Assembly (NCBI GenBank): GCA_963812775.1
Contig: CAWEWH010000009.1
Span: 707,450-771,449, forward strand
Source: CAWEWH01 sp963812775
GTDB taxonomy: Bacteria; Pseudomonadota; Alphaproteobacteria; Rhizobiales; Beijerinckiaceae
DNA length: 64,000 nt
Direction of reading: 5' to 3'
Shown here: positions 1 to 9,265 of the stretch, piece after piece
How the letters are laid out: the number at the start of each line of letters is the position of its first letter
How positions within the stretch are numbered: position 1 is the stretch's first letter
Notes under the pieces: model-generated
Database searches by the model: none
The model's input: the letters and a program-made list of their open reading frames with translations, nothing else
Told to the model about the DNA's origin: nothing
Made by a program: the position numbers and the translations under genes

Positions 1-492
1 ATCTTGCCGCGCCCCGTGCAGGCGGACTTGCCGATCTGGATCGGCGGCTCCTCCGACGCGGCCGTGCGGCGCACGGCACGCTTGGGCACCGGCTGGGTGG
101 GCGGCGGCGAGACGCCGGCCGATGCCGCCCGCATGGTGGCCGCCATCAAGATCGCGACGGTGGAAGCCGGGCGCAGCATCGACGACGACCACTATGGCGT
201 GAACATCCCGTTCCATTTTGGGCGCGCCACGGATGCCAATGTGACGGCCGCCAAGGCCGCCTTCGTCAAGCGCACCGGCCGCGATCCGGAGCGTCACTTC
301 GCCATTGGCGATACCGATACCGTCATGGCGCGGGTTGCCGAGTATGTGGACGCCGGCATCTCCAAATTCGTGCTGCGGCCGGTGGGCGGCAGCGGCGAAG
401 TGGTGATGGCGCAAACTCGCCGCGTGATCGAGGAGGTGCTGCCGCTTGTGGCCTCGCGCTGGCCGAAGACCAAGATGGTCGCGGCGCAGTAG
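1..492 (+). CDS. LLM-class flavin oxidoreductase, C-terminal part
   Basis: This open frame enters from the left edge and ends at TAG 490-492, so the N-terminal half is missing. The visible ~163 residues match the C-terminal half of luciferase-like monooxygenases (TIM barrel; FMN or F420). They include the late-barrel segment PIWIGGSSDAAVRRTARLG, which precedes a GTGWVGGG turn, and the family's terminal pattern of a sensor-like helix and ISKFVLRPV strand. The substrate cannot be told. It is the first of seven LLM genes in the first 20.5 kb, so it probably belongs to the same catabolic neighbourhood. No signal peptide or membrane segment is visible. Confidence 0.8.
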   Translation: MLPRPVQADLPIWIGGSSDAAVRRTARLGTGWVGGGETPADAARMVAAIKIATVEAGRSIDDDHYGVNIPFHFGRATDANVTAAKAAFVKRTGRDPERHFAIGDTDTVMARVAEYVDAGISKFVLRPVGGSGEVVMAQTRRVIEEVLPLVASRWPKTKMVAAQ

Positions 493-693
493 GACCAAGG
501 CGTGCAGAAGCAGCCGTGCGGCGCCGGTGGCGGAAAGGCACGTGCGCCGAGAACGGGTTAGACGCTACGCCTACCGATGCGTTGCTGCCGCAGTCAGAAA
601 CCGGCAAAATCAACTGCGTCCATCTTCCCCGTTATGGCCGGTTGCCACTCGGCGCACGTGCAGAATCAATGCGCGGGCTGCGGACGGGTTCCC

Positions 694-1089
694 CTACCCC
701 TCGAAGGCCGCATCGATCGGCACGCGGTAGCCGTTGGCGAGGCGGTTGGTCTCGTTGGCCATGCCGACCACCGCCATCAGCTCGCCGAACATCGCCTCGC
801 TCATGCCGGCCTTCCGGGCCGCGGCGCCGTGGCTCGCGATGCAATAGCCGCAGCCGTTGGTGACGCTGACCGCGAGATAGACCATCTCCTTGGTCAGCGG
901 GTCGAGCGCGCCGGGCGCCATCACCGCCTTGACGCTCTCCCAGGTGCGCTCGAGCAGTGCCGGATCGCGCGCCAGATATTTCCAGAAATTGTTCACGTCG
1001 GGCACGTTGCGCGACGTCTTGATGTCGTCGAACACGGCGCGCACCGCCGCCGGGGCTTCGCTGTACTCGATCGGTTTCGGCGCGGTCAT
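694..1089 (-). CDS. Carboxymuconolactone decarboxylase / AhpD-like protein
   Basis: A 131-residue protein of the CMD/AhpD superfamily. The key signature is NGCGYCIASH (about residues 78-87), with the CxxC pair and a His four residues after the second Cys. In AhpD-like members these give peroxidase or disulfide reductase activity. The preceding helix (LTKEMVYLAVSVT) is also typical. I chose the start at 1089 because GGAG lies eight bases before it; an upstream in-frame ATG at 1131 has no such site. It stands alone on the minus strand, 108 bases downstream of the cytochrome gene. A role in detoxifying peroxides or in aromatic ring-product metabolism is possible; the sequence does not decide. 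Confidence 0.8.
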   Translation of the reverse strand: MTAPKPIEYSEAPAAVRAVFDDIKTSRNVPDVNNFWKYLARDPALLERTWESVKAVMAPGALDPLTKEMVYLAVSVTNGCGYCIASHGAAARKAGMSEAMFGELMAVVGMANETNRLANGYRVPIDAAFEG

Positions 1090-1197
1090 GTCGTCGTCTC
1101 CGATGCTGCGCTTGACCTCGCAAGTTTGCACACACAGCGCCGAAAATGAAAACGGCGGCCACCTGGCCGCCGTTCTCTCCAGGTTGGATCGGGTCGC

Positions 1198-2085
1198 TCA
1201 GTTCAGCGTCTTGAGATAGGCGATGACGTCGGCGCGGTCCTGCGCCTTCGGGAAGCCCTGGAACACCATCTTGGTGCCGGACGCGAAGGCCTGCGGGCTG
1301 ATCAGCCAGTCCGACAGCCGCGCCTCGTCCCACCTGCCGCCCTGGCCCTTCAGCGCCGTCGAGTAGGTGTAGCCCGCGGCCGCCGCGGTATCGCGGCCGA
1401 TCACGCCGCCGAGATTCGGGCCGACCTTGTGTTTGCCCGACTTGTCGGCGGTGTGGCAGTTGGTGCAGCGGGTGAACAGCATCTTGCCGCGATCGGCGGA
1501 AGGCGCCCCGGCCGGCTCGGAGCTTGCCGTGACCTTCGGCACGGTGCCGCGCACTTTGGCGACGAGCTCGTCATAGCTCAGCACGTAGTCGGCCGCCGCT
1601 CCAACCATCTTGTGGCACGCCAGGCAGGGCTCTTCCTTGGTGTCGAGGCGGTTGGTCTTCTGCGGCGAGTAGGTGGTGTAGTTCCAGTCGCCGTTGCGGA
1701 TGTTCTCGGGGATGTCCTTGCCCCAGCCCGGCTGTTTCTCCATGAGGCCGAAGAAGAACAGGTCACCCTTCTCGAAGATGCCGTCGGCGCCGGCGACCGG
1801 CTGCCCCTGCGCATCGACCTTGGCCTTGTAGACCTCCATCACCAGCACCGATCCGTTGGGCAGCTCGCCGTCCTTCTTGGCGCCCTCGGCGGCAAGCGTA
1901 TTGGCATAGAGGTAGCGGACTTGGCCGTTATCGGGCCGGTTGTGTACCCCGTACAGGACGTACTTGCTCGGGTCGTAGTCCGCCGGCAGCGTGACGCGGG
2001 CCGGATCGGCCATCGTCAGGCTCGCGGCCAGCCCGGCGGCGGCGCTCACGAGCGCGGTCAGCGCGATTGCTGTCGATCTTTTCAT
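1198..2085 (-). CDS. Cytochrome P460 / c-type cytochrome fusion, exported
   Basis: A 295-residue exported protein. Residues 1-26 are a Sec signal peptide (MKRSTAIALTALVSAAAGLA start). Residues about 50-165 resemble the cytochrome P460 fold and carry one heme motif, CLACH (154-158). A class I cytochrome c domain follows, with CTNCH (207-211), a GPNLGGVIGR segment and a distal Met in GTKMVFQGF. It should act in the periplasm as a two-heme electron carrier or redox enzyme. P460 relatives oxidise hydroxylamine or detoxify NO, but many family members are uncharacterised. The start at 2085 follows GAGGGGAC and gives the signal peptide directly; an in-frame start at 2148 would bury it. Confidence 0.82.
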   Translation of the reverse strand: MKRSTAIALTALVSAAAGLAASLTMADPARVTLPADYDPSKYVLYGVHNRPDNGQVRYLYANTLAAEGAKKDGELPNGSVLVMEVYKAKVDAQGQPVAGADGIFEKGDLFFFGLMEKQPGWGKDIPENIRNGDWNYTTYSPQKTNRLDTKEEPCLACHKMVGAAADYVLSYDELVAKVRGTVPKVTASSEPAGAPSADRGKMLFTRCTNCHTADKSGKHKVGPNLGGVIGRDTAAAAGYTYSTALKGQGGRWDEARLSDWLISPQAFASGTKMVFQGFPKAQDRADVIAYLKTLN

Positions 2086-2235
2086 GTCTCGTCCGTCCCC
2101 TCTTTGGTGCGATGTCCAGGCGGCTAGCGCCGCTTGGAACGATTCCACGCTGCAGCTATAGCGTGACGTTTACGGACAAGGAGCGGTGCGGGTTTCACGG
2201 TAGCGTGAATACTCGATCAGGACTTCGCGAGACGG

Positions 2236-3451
2236 CTACCCGCTGCGCACGTCCTTGAACGGAATGCCGCGATCCGCCTCGGGTTCCTTCGGCATGCCGA
2301 GCACGCGCTCGCTGATGATGTTGCGCTGGATCTGGTCGGTGCCGCCGCCGATCGAGGTGAAATAGGCGTTGAGCGACAGGAAGTTCGCGTCGTCCGCGAG
2401 CGGATACTCGCTCGCCCTGCAGCAGGCTCTCGGCGCCCCAGCATGGCGGTGCGCAGCCGCGCCTCCTCGTGCAGGATGCGCGACATCGCGAGCTTGCCGA
2501 GCGACATGATCGACGACGAGCGTCGTCTGCTCGAGATCGGCCTTGGCGCGGGCGGTGTTGAGCTCGTTGAGCTGCCGTAGCGCGATGGTGCGCGCCAGCT
2601 CCTGGCGGAGGAGGGGATCGCTCAGCCGCCCCAGCTTTGCGCGCCAGCGCGATCAGGTCGGTATCGGCCTGATCGCCGCGAGCCCGGCGCGGGCCGCGCG
2701 CCCGTTCGCCCATGACCGAGCGCTCATAGGCGAGCGCCGTCTGCAGCACCGTCCAGCCGTCGCCCGGCCTGCCGAGCAGGTTCGTCGCCGGCACCTTCGC
2801 GTCGGTGAAGAACACCTCGTTGAAGTGCTGTTCGCCGGTGATCTGCCGCAGCGGCCGCACCTCGACGCCCTTCTGCTTCATCGGCAGGAAGAAGAAGCTG
2901 ATGCCCTGGTGCTTGGGCACGTCCCAGTCGGTGCGCGCAAGCAGCATGCCGTAGTCGGCGGTCATGGCGCCGTCGACGTCCAGATCTTCTGGCCGTTGAC
3001 GCTCCAGTCGTCGCCGTCCGGCTCGGCGCGGGTGCGCACGGCGGCAAGATCCGAGCCGGCGCCGGGCTCGCTGTAGAGCAGGCACATGGTGATCTCGCCG
3101 CGCAGGATGCCGGGGATGACCTTGCTGCTTCAGTTCCGGCGTGCCGTAGGCGAGCGCCGTGTTGGCGTAGAGCTGGGTGCGGTCCATGCCGGCGCCCGGC
3201 GCGCCGACGCGGGCGAATTCCTGCTCGATGATGCGGCCCTGCTCGTCGACATCAGCCCGCGTCCGAACCACTCCGTCGGCCAGCGCGGCACCGCCCAGCG
3301 CGCGTCGACGACCTTGCCGAGCCAGTCGCGATAAGCCGGTGTCGTCCTGAACTCCTGCAGGTCGCCGACCTTCGCCGCGTCCAGTTGGCGGCAAGCCAGT
3401 CGCGCACCTCCTGCGCGCATCGTCGGGCATCGTCTTGCTCGCGTCGGTCAT
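2236..3451 (-). pseudogene. Acyl-CoA dehydrogenase (second copy), frameshifted
   Basis: Reading frames on the minus strand jump several times, but the pieces assemble into one acyl-CoA dehydrogenase of about 400 residues. The start is ATG 3451 (MTDASKTMPDD). The middle contains DYGMLLARTDWDVPKHQGIS and then a FFFLPMKQKGVEVRPL segment, with the EVFFTDAKVPATNLLG element typical of the family. The end is PFKDVRSG and TAG at 2236-2238. The start overlaps the stop of the preceding gene as ATGA, so the two are translationally coupled. The paired genes probably form a heteromeric dehydrogenase that oxidises an acyl-CoA with FAD. At least four indels interrupt it; homopolymer-type sequencing errors are as likely as true decay. 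Confidence 0.72.
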
Positions 3452-4571
3452 GTCAGGCTCCCAAGATGCTGCAGGTAGCGTTCGCGATGGAGCGGCGGGC
3501 TGCCGAACAACTGCGCGTCGGCGCGCGCGCGGCGGAAGTAGAGATGCGCCGGGTGGTCCCAGGTGAAGGCGATGCCGCCATGCATCTGGATCGAGGCGGC
3601 GGCGACGCCGTGAAGGCGTCGGCGCAGGCGAAGGCCGCGAGGCTGACGGCGGCGTCGGCCTCGGGGCAGCCTTCGTCCAGGAGCTTGGCGGCATGGCGGG
3701 CGGCCGAGATCGCCGATTCCGCCTCGAGCAGCAAGATCGGCCGCCATGTGCTTCAGCGCCTGGAAGCTGGCGATCGGCCGACCGAACTGAATGCGGTTCT
3801 TGCCGTATTCCACCGTCATGTCGAGGAGGCGCCGCGCGCCGCCCGCCTGCTCGCCGGCGAGCGCCACGAGAGTCAGGTCGAGCGCCGCCTTCACGGCGTC
3901 CCACCCGGCAGGCGCCGAGGCGCCGCGCTGCGACCGACGTTGAAATCGAGAGCTGCGCCAGCCGCAGCGTCAGGTCGAAGGTCGGCAGCGGATTGATTTG
4001 CAGTCCCGCCGCGGTCGGGATCGACCTCGAAGAGGCCGAGCTCCTCCTCGACGCGCGCCACGACCAGCAGCACGTCGGCGCTCTGCGCATGCGTCACATA
4101 GCTGCGCGACGCCTTCGAGCGTCCAGGCCCTGCCCCGACCGGCGTCGCCGCGACCATGACGCCATCGCTGCGTCCAGCGTGCCGGCGTCACCCGTGAGCG
4201 CCACGCTTGCGATCGTGGCACCGCGCGCCATCGCCGGCAGCAGCCGGCGTCTGGCGTCTTCGTCGTCGCAGGCGTTGAGCAGGGCGGTGGCGAGCACGGC
4301 GCTCGACAGATATGGCCCGCACATCAGCACGGCGCCGGCCTGCTCCATGATCAGCTCGAGCTCCACGGCGCCGGCGCCGGAGCCGCCGTAGGCTGGATCG
4401 ACGATCAGCCCGAGGACGCCCATTTCGGCAAGCGCCTGCCACAGTTTCGGATCGTAGCCGCGCTCGCTCTCCATCGGCGCGCCGCACGTCGGCCTCGCGG
4501 CATTGATCTGCGAGCAGCCGCTCGACCGAGCGGACCAATTGCGCGCGTTCCTCGGTCCCGATGGACGGCAT
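3448..4571 (-). pseudogene. Acyl-CoA dehydrogenase (first copy), frameshifted
   Basis: This starts at ATG 4571 (MPSIGTEERAQLVRSVERLL) after an AGGGAAG site and ends at TGA 3448-3450, overlapping the next gene. Assembled across several frameshifts it has the N-terminal helical domain (WQALAEMGVLGLIVDPAYGG), the central part, and a C-terminal half with YGKNRIQFGRPIASFQALKH and MHGGIAFTWDHPAHLYFRRA. Both of these are diagnostic of short-chain acyl-CoA dehydrogenases. It is FAD-dependent and cytoplasmic by family. It is paired with the gene directly downstream, as seen in steroid and aromatic side-chain catabolism clusters, where alpha2-beta2 dehydrogenases occur; that parallel is inference. Confidence 0.72.
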
Positions 4572-4622
4572 GCGCTCGACTTCCCTGCGTTGGCGGCGCT
4601 GCGGACAGCCTTGCCACGGCGC

Positions 4623-7352
4623 CTATTTGGCCCTGTCGCGTTGCTGTTGGCAGTATTTGAGGTTCTGCTGCAACGTGCCGTTGTCCGGGAAGCGCACCAG
4701 CGCCTTCTCGTAGATGCCGATGGCGCCGGCCCAGTCCTTCTTGTCCATGAACACCTTCGACCACTGGTACCAGGTGGCGACCGCATTGGTGGTGAGGTGG
4801 CTGTCCTTGGGGTACTTCTTCAGCCCGCCGTCATAGACGTCCACCGCACCCTGCCAGTCGCCCTTCTGGCGCAACTCCTCGGCCTTCCCGTCGTAGACCT
4901 GGGCGGCGATGCGCGCCGTCTCCTTTGGCTCGCCGAGCAGGCCGGCATAGGAGTTGAGCGACGCCAGTGCCGCGTCGTATTGCTTCTGCCGCACGAGATC
5001 CTGCACGGCGCGCGACACGTATCCGCGGGCGATGTCATCCAGGTTCTTCACATTGGCGAAGCGGGTCATCTGCCGTTGCAGGATATCCTTGGTGGCGTCC
5101 GGCGATAGGCGCGGGCCAGCGTCCTTCACCCATTCCTGCACGATGAAGCGGATGTTGTTCTCGGCCCGGCTCTTGTCGGGGAGCGTCAGCAACGCCTTCT
5201 CGTACACATCGAGGGCTTCCTCGAACTTCTTGTCCTTGGCGAGCTTCAGCGCCCAGCGGTCATACACGTTAGCGGCCGTCTCGCCGGCGAGCTTCTGGTC
5301 GGACACGACGCTGGCGATGCGCCCAGCGGCGACGAGCGCCTCCTCGTATCTGCCGTCGTCAGACAGCTTCTGCACGGAGCGCTGCAGATGTGCCGTGGCA
5401 ACGCGCTTCACGTCCCCGAATTGCGAGAAGCGCGCGACAAGCTCCGGGATGGCCTTCTCGGCGGCCTCGGGTCCGTCTTTGGCGGCCGCATCACGGAGGC
5501 GTTCCTGCACCACATAGGCCAGCTGGTTGGTCATCTTCTTGTCGTCAGGCTGCTCGGCCAGCCGCTGCGCAAGGAGATCGAGGGCAGCGGTGAAATTCCC
5601 CTGGCGCATTTCGCTTTGCACCCAGCGGGCATGGATCGAAGCCGCCCAGCTGGCGACTTCCTCGCGCGGCGCCTGATCGAGCTTGCCGAGCGCCGGCCCC
5701 GCGACCGCCAGCGCCTTCTGCCAGTTGCCGGTCTTGATGTGCTCCTCGCCTTCGCGGATGAACACCCAGGCCTGCATCTTGGCGAAACCCGCGTCCGGGA
5801 TGGCCTGATCGGCGCGGCGCAAGATGGCCAGCGCCTCGTCGTTCTTGCCGTCCTTCATCAAGGCCTCGGCCCATTGGTGCCAAACCGCCTTGTGGTTGTT
5901 GAGGAGAAGTGCATCCTGCGGCGCCAGCTGCAAGCCGATGCCCGCGACGTTGAGCGCCTTGTCGAACTGCCGCTGACGGCTAAGCTCGACGCCCCAGTTG
6001 GCCAGCACGGCAAGCGCGTTGTTGACTGCCGAGGCGAATTCCGGATCAAGGCTCATGGCCCGGAAATAGGCGAGCAGCGCCTCTGGATAGCGCTTGTCCC
6101 GCGTCAACTCGACGCCGTGATTGTAGTAGATGATGGCGAGAAGGCCGAGCTCGCCCACCTCGCGCCGCTGGTCGCGGTGGCTGTCGGGGATGTAGCTGAA
6201 GCCGGTCAGCTTCTCGAACTCGGCCTGGGCGGCCTTGTTGCGCGACGGGTTGAAGCCGGCCACGGTGGTCGTCTCGACGTCGGCGTGCTGCGTGCCGTCA
6301 TAGAGGACCGAGAAGGCATGATCCGGCACCTCGATGGCGCGCGCATCGAGCCCCAGCCGGCGCGCAAGGATGTTGTAGAGCGCCGCCGACGAGACGCAGT
6401 TGAATTTCCCGCTGTCGAGGATGGTCGAGACATTGGTCTGCCCCGACGCATAGCCGCTCTTCATCGGGCCCGCGTGCAGGAACTTCAGCAAGGCGGCGCC
6501 CTGTCCGAACGGGTCTTTTGCGGCGGCCATCGCGCGACGCGCCTCGGCCTCGACCGCCGCCAAGCGGTCCAGATAGACCTTGCGCTCGCCGGCCGCCAGC
6601 ACGCCAGACGCGAGGAGCGCGGCTTCGCCAAATGACCACTGGTCGAGCTTGCCGTCGCGCGCGTCCGCGAAGAGGCTCGCCTCATCGGGCGAGATCGAGA
6701 GGTTCAGCGACGCGCTGCCTTTGAGGCTCTGCAGCACATCGAACGCCTTGGCGGGCGACTCCTTGAACTTGTAGCGCGTCTGCGGCGGCCCCTCGCGGCC
6801 GCTGATCTTCACCTCGGCGATGCTGACGCCCTTGGCGTTCGGAGCCGCGGAGAACTTGAGCATGATCCATTTCGCGCCGACGGTCGCGAAGGCGAATTTC
6901 TGCGGCCCGGCAACCGGCTTCAGCGGATCGGAGCGCACCGATTGGAAGCCGGCATGGGGCGAGACCGATGAGACGAGGAGATCGACGTGCGTGGCCTTCT
7001 GGTCGGCGGCGCCGTCGCCGAAACTGACTTCCAGCCCTTCCAGGGACACCACGTTGTCGCTGAAGCCGACGACGAGTGTCGACGACCCGTCGGCGGCCGC
7101 GAGCGCCATCGCCGAGCCGGCGCTGCCGTCCGTCAGCGCCTTCAGCGAATTGGCGTCGGCCGCCGGGTCGCTCGCATGGTCGAGCCTTGCGGTGGGCAGC
7201 GCGAGCAGGTTGACGGGCGGCGCATCACGCGCCGCCGACGGCACCGCGGCGCCAAGCGCGATGAGAGCGGCGAGGACCGCCGCGACGATGCGCGGCGTGC
7301 TGGCGGTCCGGTGGGCGACTTGGCAAGCGACTTGGCAAGTCATGGTCGTCAC
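4623..7352 (-). CDS. Exported TPR protein with transglutaminase-like core, 909 aa
   Basis: A large uninterrupted protein. Residues 20-42 are a signal peptide. About 45-190 form a beta-rich domain reminiscent of discoidin/carbohydrate-binding modules. Around 260-360 is a transglutaminase/SirB1-like core with a candidate nucleophile Cys319 (KFNCVSSAALYNILA) and His345 (VPDHAFSVL). Residues 400-905 are a run of TPR-type helical repeats (for example YYNHGVELTRDKRYPEALLA). It should be periplasmic or exported and act as a protein scaffold with possible peptidase-like activity. The start is GTG 7352, whose GTGA overlaps the upstream LLM gene's stop; an in-frame ATG at 7343 is an alternative. No such fusion is tied to a known pathway that I can name. 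Confidence 0.8.
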   Translation of the reverse strand: MTTMTCQVACQVAHRTASTPRIVAAVLAALIALGAAVPSAARDAPPVNLLALPTARLDHASDPAADANSLKALTDGSAGSAMALAAADGSSTLVVGFSDNVVSLEGLEVSFGDGAADQKATHVDLLVSSVSPHAGFQSVRSDPLKPVAGPQKFAFATVGAKWIMLKFSAAPNAKGVSIAEVKISGREGPPQTRYKFKESPAKAFDVLQSLKGSASLNLSISPDEASLFADARDGKLDQWSFGEAALLASGVLAAGERKVYLDRLAAVEAEARRAMAAAKDPFGQGAALLKFLHAGPMKSGYASGQTNVSTILDSGKFNCVSSAALYNILARRLGLDARAIEVPDHAFSVLYDGTQHADVETTTVAGFNPSRNKAAQAEFEKLTGFSYIPDSHRDQRREVGELGLLAIIYYNHGVELTRDKRYPEALLAYFRAMSLDPEFASAVNNALAVLANWGVELSRQRQFDKALNVAGIGLQLAPQDALLLNNHKAVWHQWAEALMKDGKNDEALAILRRADQAIPDAGFAKMQAWVFIREGEEHIKTGNWQKALAVAGPALGKLDQAPREEVASWAASIHARWVQSEMRQGNFTAALDLLAQRLAEQPDDKKMTNQLAYVVQERLRDAAAKDGPEAAEKAIPELVARFSQFGDVKRVATAHLQRSVQKLSDDGRYEEALVAAGRIASVVSDQKLAGETAANVYDRWALKLAKDKKFEEALDVYEKALLTLPDKSRAENNIRFIVQEWVKDAGPRLSPDATKDILQRQMTRFANVKNLDDIARGYVSRAVQDLVRQKQYDAALASLNSYAGLLGEPKETARIAAQVYDGKAEELRQKGDWQGAVDVYDGGLKKYPKDSHLTTNAVATWYQWSKVFMDKKDWAGAIGIYEKALVRFPDNGTLQQNLKYCQQQRDRAK

Positions 7353-8218
7353 AAGGCTGCGTGCTGCTCGATGATTTTGGTCCAGCCGGCGAGATCCTCC
7401 GGGCCGCGGATCCGCGGCGCCAGTCCAGCCATGCCGGACACGGGCACCAGCACCCGGCCGACGCCGAGGCGGCGCAACGCCTCGAGCTGGCCGAGATCAT
7501 CCGGCAGGCTCACGGTAATCTCGATCTTGTCGGGATCGCGCCCGGCCGTCTCGGCCGCCTTGCGGGCCGTCGCGATGAGCTCCGCGGGTGCGCCGCGTGC
7601 CGGGAAGAAACCGTCGCAGAAGCGGCCGGCGCGGCGCGCGGCGGCGTCCGAATGACCGCCGACGACAATCGGCACCGACTTGTTGACGGGCTGCGGCCGG
7701 CAATAGGCGCCCTCGAATTGAACGAAGCGGCCCTTGAAGGTCGGCTTGTCGGCCGACCACAACTCGCGCATGGCCGCGATATACTCGTCGGTGCGGGCGC
7801 CGCGCTCGCGGAATGGCACGCCGAGCGCGTTGAACTCCTCCTCGAGCCAGCCTACGCCGATGCCAAGGATGATGCGGCCGCGCGACAGATGATCGAGGGT
7901 GGCGATCTGCTTGGCGGCGAGAACCGGATTGTGCTGCGGCACGATCAGGATGCCGGTGGCGAGCTTGATCCGGCTCGTCGCCGCCGCCACGAAGGCCATC
8001 CAGATGAGGGGATCCGGCAACGCGAAGTCGTCGCGGCCGCCGGCCATCTTGCCGCTCGGATCGTAAGGATAGGTCGACTTGTAGCCGGCCGGCACGATGG
8101 TGTGCTCGACCGTCCAGATCGACTCGAAGCCCGCCGCCTCGGCGGCTTCCGCCAGCGCGACAGCTTCCTTGGGGTCGACGTAACGGCCGGTGTTGCAATA
8201 GCGCAGTCCGAACTTCAT
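7349..8218 (-). CDS. LLM-class F420/FMN-dependent oxidoreductase
   Basis: An intact 289-residue luciferase-like monooxygenase. It has MKFGLRYCNTGRY at the start, GFESIWTVEHTIVP, SRIKLATGILIVPQHNP, LDHLSRGRIILGIGVGWLEE, and VPIVVGGHSDAAARRAG toward the end. This is the order expected for an F420-type (TIGR03619-like) member. ATG 8218 is preceded by GAGGAGAG. The stop overlaps the start of the TPR gene, so the two are co-transcribed, an odd pairing. It is cytoplasmic and has no membrane segments. The substrate is unknown; proximity to acyl-CoA enzymes suggests a step in ring or side-chain oxidation. Confidence 0.87.
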   Translation of the reverse strand: MKFGLRYCNTGRYVDPKEAVALAEAAEAAGFESIWTVEHTIVPAGYKSTYPYDPSGKMAGGRDDFALPDPLIWMAFVAAATSRIKLATGILIVPQHNPVLAAKQIATLDHLSRGRIILGIGVGWLEEEFNALGVPFRERGARTDEYIAAMRELWSADKPTFKGRFVQFEGAYCRPQPVNKSVPIVVGGHSDAAARRAGRFCDGFFPARGAPAELIATARKAAETAGRDPDKIEITVSLPDDLGQLEALRRLGVGRVLVPVSGMAGLAPRIRGPEDLAGWTKIIEQHAAL

Positions 8219-8275
8219 GAGCGTTCTCTCCTCAACACCCGTGCATCCGCCGACATCACATCCCACGCGGCTTCA

Positions 8276-9124
8276 TCAGACGCGCACCCGCGCCGATGGC
8301 AGCGCCAAGCCCGGCACCTCGACCCGCGTGTGGAAGATGCTGCCGCATTTGTCGCTTGGTCCACCCCGCGAGCCGGTGACGACAAAGAGATCGCGCAGAT
8401 CATCGCCGCCGAAACACACGCTGGTCACCATCGGCAACGCCACGGCAAGATCCTGCCGATGCGTGCCGTCGGCATTGAAGACCGCCACCCTGCCCCCGTG
8501 CGCGTCCGCGACCCACACCGAGCCGTCGCGCGCGACCTTCAGGCCGTCCGGAACTCCGTTCGGCGCGAGGCTGGCGAACTGCCGCCAGGGACCGACCGCG
8601 CCGTCAGCCCCGACCTCATAGACCCGCACAATGGCGGCGCGGGCATCGGAATGATAGAGGCGGCGGCCGTCAGGCGAGAAGCCGAGGCCGTTGGTCAGCA
8701 TGACGCCGTCCGACAGGGTGCGCATGGTGCCGTCGAGATCGATGACGTGCAGATGCCCCGGCTTCGGTTCCTCGCCCCCGAACACCCGGAAGGCGAGCGA
8801 GCCGACATAGATGCGCCCGGCCGTGTCGGTGGTCAGATCGTTGAAGCCCGTGGCGCCGGGAATGGCGTCGAGCGCCAGCAGCGGCTTGGTCTCACCGTCC
8901 ACCAGCCGGACGAAGGCGATGTCGCGGCCACCGACCACGAGGCCGCCCGACGCGTGCAGGGCCATGCCGCCAATGCCGCGCCGCTTCGGCACGACAAGCG
9001 ACACCGTCTCGGAGCGGTCGAGCAGATGCACGCCGCCCTCGAGCACGTCACTGAAATAGAGGCCGCGGGCCGGATCCCAGACCGGGCCCTCGATCAGGCC
9101 GTATCCTTGCGCAACTGGGCGCAT
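8276..9124 (-). CDS. SMP-30/gluconolactonase-like protein
   Basis: A 282-residue six-bladed beta-propeller of the SMP-30/LRE family. The repeated blades show EGPVWDPARGLYFSDV at the N-terminus (the first metal-ligand Glu), TGFNDLTTDTAGRIYVGS (the Asn/Asp ligand loop) and LTNGLGFSPDGRRLYHSD. Family enzymes hydrolyse lactones with a divalent metal in the cytoplasm. It lies 57 bases upstream of an LLM gene on the same strand and is probably co-transcribed. A Baeyer-Villiger-like oxidation followed by lactone opening would fit, but this is inference. The start is ATG 9124. Confidence 0.86.
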   Translation of the reverse strand: MRPVAQGYGLIEGPVWDPARGLYFSDVLEGGVHLLDRSETVSLVVPKRRGIGGMALHASGGLVVGGRDIAFVRLVDGETKPLLALDAIPGATGFNDLTTDTAGRIYVGSLAFRVFGGEEPKPGHLHVIDLDGTMRTLSDGVMLTNGLGFSPDGRRLYHSDARAAIVRVYEVGADGAVGPWRQFASLAPNGVPDGLKVARDGSVWVADAHGGRVAVFNADGTHRQDLAVALPMVTSVCFGGDDLRDLFVVTGSRGGPSDKCGSIFHTRVEVPGLALPSARVRV

Positions 9125-9265
9125 GGACGCTCCGTTGCTTCTTCCATCGGCGCGGTGTCCGCGCCATCCCCTTTGCCTAGCAAGCGGAGGAGACTACCGC
9201 TAGCCTGCGCTTGACGATCGCCCCGACAAGGTAGCGGTTGCGGCAACAGCACAGGAGCGTACGAG

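Noticed and set aside
1429..2127. Long plus-strand open frame opposite the cytochrome gene
   Set aside because: High-GC shadow frame: Arg/Ala/Gly-rich, no motifs, opposite a clearly conserved protein.
5388..6635. 415-codon plus-strand frame opposite the TPR gene
   Set aside because: Antisense shadow of a well-supported 909-codon gene; composition is typical of GC-rich reverse frames.
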